This document shows positions 1 through 5,312 of a stretch of 6,089 bases of DNA, in pieces (the first letter of the stretch is position 1; the number at the start of each line of letters is the position of its first letter). The notes beneath the pieces were generated by a model. That model did no database searches and was not told the DNA's origin. It saw nothing but the letters and a program-made list of their open reading frames with translations. This DNA is from Clostridium sp. 27_14 (lineage in GTDB: Bacteria; Bacillota; Clostridia; TANB77; CAG-508), in NCBI GenBank assembly GCA_001916035.1, contig MNRQ01000051.1, positions 1 to 6,089 on the forward strand. The letters run 5' to 3'. A program made the position numbers and the translations under genes.

Positions 1-130
1 AAGAAGAATCGTTATTTGCAATATAGGTGCTCAAAGTATTTATTTTAAATAATTTGTGACAAATGATTGACTAACCTACATATCAAGATGAATTTATTGA
101 AGCAATTGACTTTATAAAAACAAATAATTG

Positions 131-139
131 TGTTATAAT
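131..139 (+). promoter_or_regulatory. Putative extended -10 promoter for rbgA
   Basis: TGTTATAAT is a perfect TATAAT box preceded by the TG of an extended -10. It lies about 50 nt before the rbgA start. A TTGACT at 106-111 resembles a -35 box, but its 22-bp spacing is too long for a normal sigma-A promoter, so the extended -10 probably does the work. Transcription would begin near 146. The 187 nt before rbgA contain no recognisable gene. Confidence 0.4.
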
Positions 140-170
140 ATAGAAAGTTGTATAAATTGAAAGATAGAAT

Positions 171-177
171 GGAAGTG
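171..177 (+). promoter_or_regulatory. Ribosome binding site of rbgA, supports the ATG at 188
   Basis: GGAAGTG lies 10 nt before the ATG at 188. It decides for this start over the ATG at 194 and over a later ATG at 230, which has no good Shine-Dalgarno sequence. Choosing 188 gives the protein a basic N-terminal extension. Confidence 0.5.
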
Positions 178-187
178 AATAATATAT

Positions 188-1156
188 ATGGATATGTATC
201 AAAAAAGAAAAATAAGAGCTGAAAAGAAAATGAAATCTGAAGATGAAAAATGGTTTCCAAAAATCTCGATATCATGGTATCCAGGACACATGGCAAAAAC
301 AAAAAGACAAATAAAAGAAGACCTAAAACTAATAGACTTAGTAGTAGAACTATTAGACGCACGAATACCAATATCAAGTAGAAATCCAGACATAGAAGAA
401 ATAACAAAAGGAAAAAAGAAAATAATAGTACTAAACAAAAGTGACTTAGCAGAAGAAAAAGAAAACCAAAGATGGCTAACATACTATTCAAGTAAAGGAA
501 TACCAGCAGTACTAACAGACTCACAAAACGGAAAAGGAATAGGACAAGTAATAAGCAAAATAGAAGAAGTAATGAAAGACAAGAAAGAAGAGATGGACTC
601 AAAAGGCAGAACAGGAAGAAAAATAAGAGTAATGATATTAGGAATACCAAATGTAGGAAAATCATCATTTATAAACAGAATAAGCAAAAAAACATTAGCA
701 GGAGTAGGAAACAAACCAGGAGTAACAAAACAAAAACAATGGATAAGAATAAACGAAAAAGTAGAATTATTAGACACACCAGGAGTATTATGGCCAAAAT
801 TCGAAAGCAATAAAGTAGCATTACACTTAGCATTTACAGGAACAATCAAAGAAGACGTACTAGACAGAATAGAAGTAGCATATGAACTAACAAAATACCT
901 AATAGAAGAATATCCAGAAAAACTATGTCAAAGATATCAACTAAAAGAAGAATATATAAAAGAAATAATGAAACAAGAACATCAACCAGAAAACCAAAAC
1001 ATATATGAAATAATGCAAGAAATAGGAAGAAAAAGAGGATGTATAATATCAGGAGGAAATATAGACGACGAAAAAATGTCAAAAATGCTATTAGACGAAT
1101 TTAAAAATGGAATACTAGGGCAAATCACAATAGAAAAAGTAACGAAAAATAAATAA
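188..1156 (+). CDS. rbgA: Ribosome biogenesis GTPase RbgA/YlqF
   Basis: A cytoplasmic GTPase that in Bacillus subtilis binds late 50S precursors and promotes their maturation. The circularly permuted G-motif order typical of the YlqF/YawG family is visible: G4 NKSD at residues 83-86 comes before the P-loop GIPNVGKSS at 152-160, the likely G2 threonine T180 in PGVTK, and G3 DTPG at 196-199. The family signature WYPGHMAK starts at residue 30 and DARIP is at 57-61. The C-terminal helical domain, which contacts rRNA in this family, ends in the typical LLDEFKNGILGQITIE. At 322 residues it is longer than B. subtilis RbgA (about 280). About 25 of the extra residues form a Lys/Arg/Glu-rich N-terminal extension before WYPGHM. 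mrnC follows 95 nt downstream with no terminator between, so the two are probably co-transcribed. Codons are almost all A-ending. Identity is very secure; the exact start is less so. Confidence 0.96.
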   Translation: MDMYQKRKIRAEKKMKSEDEKWFPKISISWYPGHMAKTKRQIKEDLKLIDLVVELLDARIPISSRNPDIEEITKGKKKIIVLNKSDLAEEKENQRWLTYYSSKGIPAVLTDSQNGKGIGQVISKIEEVMKDKKEEMDSKGRTGRKIRVMILGIPNVGKSSFINRISKKTLAGVGNKPGVTKQKQWIRINEKVELLDTPGVLWPKFESNKVALHLAFTGTIKEDVLDRIEVAYELTKYLIEEYPEKLCQRYQLKEEYIKEIMKQEHQPENQNIYEIMQEIGRKRGCIISGGNIDDEKMSKMLLDEFKNGILGQITIEKVTKNK

Positions 1157-1251
1157 AACACAAAAACAAATAAAAATATACATATAAAGCATATAAAGAC
1201 AAATATAATAAAAATAAAATCAATACAACCAAAAAAGAAAAGAGGAAAAAT

Positions 1252-1650
1252 ATGGAATCATTTATAGAAACAAGTCGTAGCATACAAGAAGTAAAATTAT
1301 TACCACCACTTACATGGGCATATATAGGAGACTGCGTATACGAACTATACATAAGAACAAAATTAATAAATGAAACATATATGAAACCACACGCATTACA
1401 CATAGAATCAATAAAATATGTAAAAGCAAGCGCACAATCAGAAATACTAAAAAGAATCTATAACAATTTAACAGAAGAAGAAAAAGACATAGTAAGAAGA
1501 GGAAGAAATGCAGAAAACCATCATTTGCCCAAAAATGCAAATGTACAAGAATACATGTATGCAACAGCGTATGAAGCACTACTAGGCTATTTATATTTAA
1601 CAAAGCAAACACAAAGATTACAAGAAATTTTAAAGATTAGTGTTGACTAA
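1252..1650 (+). CDS. mrnC: Mini-ribonuclease III (23S rRNA maturation)
   Basis: A 132-residue protein made of a single RNase III catalytic domain with no double-stranded-RNA-binding domain. This is the hallmark of Mini-III, which in B. subtilis trims both ends of 23S rRNA within the 50S precursor. The N-terminal signature LTWAYIGDCVYELYIR contains the expected metal-binding Asp27. The later motif ATAYEALLGYLYL contains the second acidic residue, Glu108. The central RGRNA...HHLPKNA stretch (about 83-97) also fits the family. The length is close to the B. subtilis enzyme (about 143). AGAGG at 1241-1245, 6 nt before the ATG, is the ribosome binding site. It follows rbgA, and both act on the large subunit, so the pair looks like a 50S maturation operon. 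Its final Val-Asp-stop codons double as the -35 box of the next promoter. Identity is secure from motifs and size. Confidence 0.94.
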   Translation: MESFIETSRSIQEVKLLPPLTWAYIGDCVYELYIRTKLINETYMKPHALHIESIKYVKASAQSEILKRIYNNLTEEEKDIVRRGRNAENHHLPKNANVQEYMYATAYEALLGYLYLTKQTQRLQEILKISVD

Positions 1651-1671
1651 TCAACTAAAACATGATATAAA
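1643..1671 (+). promoter_or_regulatory. Strong sigma-A promoter of tRNA-Glu, overlapping the mrnC stop
   Basis: TTGACT at 1643-1648 and TATAAA at 1666-1671 are separated by exactly 17 bp, close to the sigma-A consensus. Transcription should begin near 1678, giving a leader of about 23 nt before the tRNA. The -35 box lies within the last codons and stop of mrnC. I see no other convincing promoter between here and the ATPase gene, so this one probably also serves the riboswitch and the ATPase. Confidence 0.7.
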
Positions 1672-1678
1672 TACATAG

Positions 1679-1691
1679 TACACAATGTGTA
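1679..1691. repeat. Perfect 13-bp palindrome at the predicted tRNA transcription start
   Basis: TACACAATGTGTA is a perfect palindrome around A1685. It extends imperfectly outward (ACATAG and TATATG flanks, 1673-1696). In DNA it could be an operator sitting on the start site. In RNA it could form a small TACAC/GTGTA hairpin in the pre-tRNA leader. Neither role is proven, and short AT-rich palindromes arise by chance. Confidence 0.35.
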
Positions 1692-1700
1692 TATGTAAAA

Positions 1701-1775
1701 GGCCCCTTGGTCAAGCGGCTAAGACGCCACCCTCTCAAGGTGGAATCATGGGTTCGATTCCCGTAGGGGTCACCA
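1701..1775 (+). tRNA. tRNA-Glu, anticodon CTC (reads GAG)
   Basis: A complete cloverleaf can be drawn. The acceptor stem is GGCCCCT (1701-1707) with AGGGGTC (1765-1771), containing one G-T pair. The D stem is GTC/GAC. The anticodon stem CCACC/GGTGG holds the loop CTCTCAA, with anticodon CTC at 1734-1736. The T arm contains TTCGATT. The discriminator is A1772 and the CCA end is encoded (1773-1775). The body closely resembles bacterial tRNA-Glu. It decodes GAG, which is rare in this window's genes compared with GAA. It has its own strong promoter, but no terminator follows: the manganese riboswitch begins 11 nt after the CCA. The tRNA is therefore probably cut from a longer transcript. Confidence 0.97.
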
Positions 1776-1786
1776 AATAACATAAA

Positions 1787-1876
1787 TTAAAAGGGAGTAG
1801 CTTTAAATTACTAATCAACAGTCGCGATACAAAGTATCTGGTTAGTAAACTTCAAAAAAGTAAGCAAGACTTTTAA
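1787..1876 (+). promoter_or_regulatory. yybP-ykoY manganese riboswitch aptamer
   Basis: Conserved blocks of the yybP-ykoY family are present: GGGAGTAGC at 1793-1801 on the 5' side and AGCAAGAC at 1863-1870 on the 3' side. P1 pairs TTAAAAG (1787-1793) with CTTTTAA (1870-1876). A short inner stem pairs GCTT (1800-1803) with AAGC (1862-1865). A 9-bp arm pairs 1808-1816 with 1840-1848 (one G-T pair). Its internal loop holds AACAGTCGC, and it ends in the hairpin GATAC-AAA-GTATC (1826-1838). Family members sense Mn2+ and usually control Mn2+ or cation exporters, including P-type ATPases, matching the gene downstream. The 3' strand of P1 is also part of the terminator's 5' arm, so ligand-stabilised P1 should prevent termination (an ON switch). 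I matched the family by recall of its conserved sequence, not by a covariance model. Confidence 0.88.
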
Positions 1877-1918
1877 AGGAGATTTCAAAAAACAAAATTT
1901 CCTTTAAAAGTCTTTTTT
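1866..1918 (+). terminator. Riboswitch-controlled intrinsic terminator
   Basis: A 20-bp hairpin pairs 1866-1885 with 1895-1914 (one G-T pair). It has a 9-nt A-rich loop and is followed by a run of six T (1913-1918). The 5' arm includes 1870-1876, the 3' strand of aptamer P1, so the two structures exclude each other. It also appears to be the first terminator after tRNA-Glu. Confidence 0.9.
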
Positions 1919-1949
1919 GAATACAAAACAAAAAAATAAACAAACTAAA

Positions 1950-1956
1950 AAGGAGG
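1950..1956 (+). promoter_or_regulatory. Orphan Shine-Dalgarno sequence in the ATPase leader
   Basis: AAGGAGG is a perfect anti-16S match, but no ATG, GTG or TTG follows at a workable distance. The nearest in-frame reading (1949-2059, about 36 codons, Lys/Asn/Thr-rich) has no canonical start and stops just before the ATPase gene. It may be a ribosome standby site, a relic, or chance in an A/G-rich leader. No small gene is called here. Confidence 0.3.
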
Positions 1957-2046
1957 AAACAAAAAACAAAAAAACACAAACATAAGAAAAAATACTAAAA
2001 TAACCAAAAAAGCACAAAACAACAAAAAAGAAAAAGCAGACAAAAA

Positions 2047-2060
2047 GAAAGGAAAGTGAT
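2047..2060 (+). promoter_or_regulatory. Ribosome binding site of the ATPase gene
   Basis: GAAAGGAAAGTGAT closely resembles the full anti-16S complement (AGAAAGGAGGTGAT). It sits 5 nt before the ATG at 2066, with the GGAAA core 10 nt away, and firmly supports this start. Confidence 0.8.
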
Positions 2061-2065
2061 TTAGA

Positions 2066-4831
2066 ATGGAAGAAAAAAATTGGTATCAACAAAAAGTAAA
2101 AGAAGTAGAAAACAAGCTAGAAACCAACAAAGAAAAAGGACTAACAGAAGAACAAGTCAAAGAAAGACAAGAAAAATATGGATATAACGAACTAAAAGCA
2201 ACAAAAAAGAAAAGTATAATACAAAGATTTTTAGACCAGTTTAAAGACTTTTCAATAATAGTATTAATAATAGCAGCAATAGTATCAGGAATAGTAGGAG
2301 TATCACAAGGAGAAGGATTCACAGACACAATAATAATATTAATAGTAGTAATAGTAAATGCAATAATAGGAGTAGCACAAGAATCAAAAGCAGAAAAATC
2401 ATTAGAAGCACTACAAAAATTAAGTGACCATGCAGCAAAAGTCATAAGAGAAGGAAACATCAAAGTAATACCAGCAAAAGAATTAGTACCAGGAGACATA
2501 GTAGTATTAGACACAGGAGACTATATACCAGCAGATCTAAGAATAATAGAAGCAGTAAACTTAAAAGCACAAGAAAGTTCACTAACAGGAGAATCAGTAC
2601 CAGTAGAAAAAAACACAGAAGCAATAGAAAACAAAGAAACAGGAATAGGAGACTGCACAAACATGCTATTCTCATCAAGTCTAATAACATACGGAAGAGG
2701 AAAAGGAATAGTAGTAGAAACAGGAATGACAACAGAAGTAGGTAAAATAGCAGGAATGATGAATCAAACAGAAAAGCAAGAAACACCACTACAACAAAAA
2801 TTAAACCAACTAGGAAAAACATTAGGAATAGTAGCATTAATAATATGTGCAGTGATTTTCGTAGTAGGACTAATGCAAGGAAAAGAAGCAATACAAATGT
2901 TTATGACAGCAGTATCATTAGCAGTAGCAGCAATACCAGAAGGGTTAGTAGCAGTATCAACAATAGTATTAGCAATAGGAGTACAAAAAATGGTAAAAAA
3001 ACATGCCATTGTAAAAAAATTACCAGCAGTAGAAACATTAGGAAGCAGCACAGTTATATGCTCAGACAAAACAGGAACACTAACACAAAACAAAATGACA
3101 GTACAAAAAGTATTTTTTAATGGAAAACTATATAATATAGACGACTTAGAAAAAGGAATAGAAATAATAGAAAATACAAACAGATTAGAATTAAAAGACA
3201 AAGAACTAACAGAACTAATATATGCAAATATGCTATGCAATGACACAAAAGTTAGCACAGACGGAAAACTAACAGGAGATCCAACAGAAACAGCATTAGT
3301 AGACATGGCATTCAAACTAAGTTTTGATCCAAGTATATATGAAAGAATACCACGTGTACAAGAAATTCCATTCGACTCAGAAAGAAAGCTAATGACAACA
3401 GTAAACAAAGTAAATGACAAATTTATTGTATACACAAAAGGAGGAATAGACGAATTACTAGAAAAATGTAGTTCATACCAAATTTCAGGAGAAATAAAAC
3501 AAGACACACAAAGCTTTAAAAAATACCATTCAATAATAGAAAACGTAAACGAAAAAATGGCAAAAGAAGCATTACGCGTATTAGGATGTGCATATAAAAT
3601 AATAGATCACGAACCAACAAAAGAAGAAATGAAAGATATAGAAAACAATTTAATCTTTCTCGGAATGGTAGGAATGATAGACCCACCAAGAGAAGAAGCA
3701 AAAATAGCAGTAGAAAAATGTAAAACAGCAGGAATAAAAACAGTAATGATTACAGGAGACCACAAAGTTACAGCAACAGCAATAGCAAAAAGTTTAGGAA
3801 TTTTAGAAAACGAAAATGAAGCAATAACAGGTGTAGAACTAGAAAAAATGTCAGACGAAGAACTAGAAAAAAATGTACGAAAATATTCAGTATATGCAAG
3901 AGTATCACCAGAACACAAAGTAAGAATTGTAAAAGCATGGCAAAAAAATGGTGAAATAGTAGCAATGACAGGAGACGGAGTAAACGATAGTCCAGCATTA
4001 AAAACAGCAGACATAGGATGTGCCATGGGAATAGTAGGAACAGATGTTGCAAAAGAAGCGGCAGATGTAATACTAACAGACGACAACTTTGCAACAATAG
4101 TCTCAGCAGTAGAAGAAGGAAGAAGAATATATGACAACATACTAAAAGTAATACAATTTCTATTATCAAGTAATGTAGGAGAAATAGTAGTATTATTTTT
4201 AGCAACAATGCTAACACCACTATTAGCCAAATGGTTTGGAATATCAGACATAAATCACTTAGAAATATTACTACCAATCCATATCTTATGGATAAATCTA
4301 GTAACAGACTCTTTACCAGCGCTAGCACTAGCATTTGATCCAGCAAATGCAGACATAATGAAAAGAAAACCAAGAGACACAAAAAAAGGAGTATTCACAA
4401 AGGGAATGACATGGCGTGTAATATACCAAGGAATAATGATAGGAGGGCTAACTTTAGCAGCATTTATGATAGGATTAGGAACTACAACAGAACCAATAGG
4501 AGACTTAACATTAGAACAATCTAAAATAGAAGTAGGGCAAACAATGGCATTTATTACATTAGCATTATCAGAACTAACACACGTATTTAATGTAAGAAAC
4601 AATAAAAAATCAATATTCAAAACAAAAATATTTAACAATAAAAAATTAATAGGAGCAGTCCTAATATCAGCAGCGCTAGTATTTATAATATTACTAATAC
4701 CAGAATTAAGAAACATATTTAGTATACCAGTATTACCAAAACAAAATATAATAGAACTAATATGCTTGATATTATCACCAATAGTTGTTGCAGAAATATT
4801 TAAACTGTTAAAGATAAATGGAAAAGACTAA
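2066..4831 (+). CDS. P2A-type Ca2+/Mn2+ efflux P-type ATPase
   Basis: A full-length (921 aa) membrane pump that uses ATP to export divalent cations. Landmarks in order: N-terminal cation-ATPase domain (about 1-55); M1 and M2 (about 62-104); actuator motif TGES 174-177; M3 and M4 (about 252-304) with PEGL 291-294; phosphorylation motif DKTGT with Asp334; nucleotide-site KGG 458-460; DPPR 539-542; TGDH 563-566; hinge TGDGVNDSP 635-643; then M5-M10. Ion-binding positions known from SERCA are all kept: Glu292 (M4), Asn703 and Glu706 (M5), Asn744, Thr747 and Asp748 (M6), and probably Glu836 (M8). This places it in subfamily P2A, which includes Ca2+ pumps and Ca2+/Mn2+ pumps of the PMR1 type. The upstream yybP-ykoY riboswitch argues for Mn2+ export in this organism. 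No frameshift or missing catalytic residue was seen. The class is very secure; the ion preference is inferred. Confidence 0.95.
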   Translation: MEEKNWYQQKVKEVENKLETNKEKGLTEEQVKERQEKYGYNELKATKKKSIIQRFLDQFKDFSIIVLIIAAIVSGIVGVSQGEGFTDTIIILIVVIVNAIIGVAQESKAEKSLEALQKLSDHAAKVIREGNIKVIPAKELVPGDIVVLDTGDYIPADLRIIEAVNLKAQESSLTGESVPVEKNTEAIENKETGIGDCTNMLFSSSLITYGRGKGIVVETGMTTEVGKIAGMMNQTEKQETPLQQKLNQLGKTLGIVALIICAVIFVVGLMQGKEAIQMFMTAVSLAVAAIPEGLVAVSTIVLAIGVQKMVKKHAIVKKLPAVETLGSSTVICSDKTGTLTQNKMTVQKVFFNGKLYNIDDLEKGIEIIENTNRLELKDKELTELIYANMLCNDTKVSTDGKLTGDPTETALVDMAFKLSFDPSIYERIPRVQEIPFDSERKLMTTVNKVNDKFIVYTKGGIDELLEKCSSYQISGEIKQDTQSFKKYHSIIENVNEKMAKEALRVLGCAYKIIDHEPTKEEMKDIENNLIFLGMVGMIDPPREEAKIAVEKCKTAGIKTVMITGDHKVTATAIAKSLGILENENEAITGVELEKMSDEELEKNVRKYSVYARVSPEHKVRIVKAWQKNGEIVAMTGDGVNDSPALKTADIGCAMGIVGTDVAKEAADVILTDDNFATIVSAVEEGRRIYDNILKVIQFLLSSNVGEIVVLFLATMLTPLLAKWFGISDINHLEILLPIHILWINLVTDSLPALALAFDPANADIMKRKPRDTKKGVFTKGMTWRVIYQGIMIGGLTLAAFMIGLGTTTEPIGDLTLEQSKIEVGQTMAFITLALSELTHVFNVRNNKKSIFKTKIFNNKKLIGAVLISAALVFIILLIPELRNIFSIPVLPKQNIIELICLILSPIVVAEIFKLLKINGKD

Positions 4832-5013
4832 ATATAAACAATTCACAATATATGCACTCCATCTCCAAAACAAAGAAGTTTAATAAACCACATAACATTT
4901 CAAAAACTTGTAAATTTAATCACATATATACATTTATATCACAATAATATATAAAAACCAAAGAAAATTGATATAAAAGTATATTTGACTTTGGAATTTC
5001 ATATATAAGCAAT

Positions 5014-5049
5014 AAAAACAGTATTTTACTCATGAAAATACTGTTTTTT
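5014..5049. terminator. Bidirectional intrinsic terminator
   Basis: A perfect 14-bp stem pairs 5014-5027 with 5035-5048 around a 7-nt loop (ACTCATG). It ends in six T on the plus strand (5044-5049) and five T on the minus strand (within the stem end). It can end the ATPase transcript (stop at 4831) and minus-strand transcripts arriving from the right. The 180 nt between the ATPase stop and this hairpin show no gene and no clear signal. Confidence 0.8.
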
Positions 5050-5086
5050 ATATTATAGGAAAGTTCTTCGAACTTCCTATAATATA
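5049..5086. repeat. Long inverted repeat (17-bp hairpin) abutting the terminator
   Basis: Positions 5049-5066 pair with 5070-5086 over 17 bp, with a single bulged A on the left arm and a TTC loop. The core AGGAA...TTCCT is flanked by TATAATATA. Neither strand has a T-run after it, so it is not a terminator itself. It may protect a minus-strand RNA 3' end together with the adjacent terminator, or be a short palindromic repeat found elsewhere in the genome. Confidence 0.7.
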
Positions 5087-5090
5087 AAAA

Positions 5091-5188
5091 TAACAATGCA
5101 CAGAAAATTTATTTCATAAATTTTCGCGCACGAACAAATACGCGGACTTTAAAATGTTCTAAATAGTGCAAATGTTATTAATGTCCGC
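5091..5188 (-). ncRNA. Candidate structured RNA: three-way junction with pseudoknot
   Basis: Several complementary segments fit one fold. The outer stem pairs TAACA (5091-5095) with TGTTA (5173-5177), and TGCAC (5097-5101) with GTGCA (5166-5170). Inside it lies a perfect 10-bp hairpin, 5103-5112 with 5116-5125, loop TTC. A second hairpin pairs GAACA (5132-5136) with TGTTC (5155-5159). The second hairpin's loop contains GCGGAC (5142-5147), which can pair with GTCCGC (5183-5188) outside the junction as a pseudoknot. The GC-rich segments stand out in AT-rich surroundings. Strand is uncertain. I favour minus because TATAAT boxes lie just to the right and a hairpin and terminator lie to the left, giving a transcript of roughly 190 nt. 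It could instead be the 3' UTR of the ribbon-helix-helix gene. I recognise no known RNA family. Confidence 0.35.
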
Positions 5189-5211
5189 TTCTGTAATACA
5201 TATAATAAGTA

Positions 5212-5245
5212 ATTATAAAAAATCTATTATAGAAAATCTATTATA
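5212..5245 (-). promoter_or_regulatory. Three TATAAT boxes at 14-bp intervals
   Basis: On the minus strand, perfect TATAAT boxes occupy 5245-5240, 5231-5226 and 5217-5212. Two of them belong to a 13-bp direct repeat (5219-5231 and 5233-5245) separated by one base. None has a recognisable -35 or TG extension at the right distance. Any promoter here would be unusual, or the array may simply be a short AT-rich tandem repeat. Transcription from the leftmost box would begin near 5205, just before the structured region. Confidence 0.3.
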
Positions 5246-5312
5246 AAAAATTTTTCATATAAAAAAATTAAAATATAATAAACAAGTATTAGATTTTAAT
5301 AAAAAAAGAAAA

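Noticed and set aside
2..52. Possible end of an upstream gene (frame reading RRIVICNIGAQS and stopping at 50-52)
   Set aside because: Only 16 codons are visible, the other frames look equally possible, and I recognise no family, so it is not called as a gene.
45..668. A 207-codon minus-strand open frame across the rbgA start
   Set aside because: It is Leu/Phe-rich and lies antisense to a clearly identified GTPase. It exists because the plus strand is poor in T, which removes stops from the complement. No ribosome binding site or recognisable domain.
2845..3120. A 91-codon plus-strand frame inside the ATPase gene
   Set aside because: Out-of-frame shadow, Ser/Arg/Asn-rich, overlapping the M4 and phosphorylation-site coding region, with no ribosome binding site.
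2086..4716. Several long minus-strand open frames inside the ATPase gene
   Set aside because: All are antisense to an intact P-type ATPase with every catalytic motif. Their hydrophobic, repetitive composition reflects the complement of A-rich codons.
4852..4950. Small plus-strand open frame of about 31 codons after the ATPase
   Set aside because: No Shine-Dalgarno sequence, no coding-like codon pattern matching neighbours, and no recognisable product.
5219..5245. CRISPR-like repeat
   Set aside because: Only two 13-bp copies separated by a single base, with no spacers; it is a short tandem repeat.
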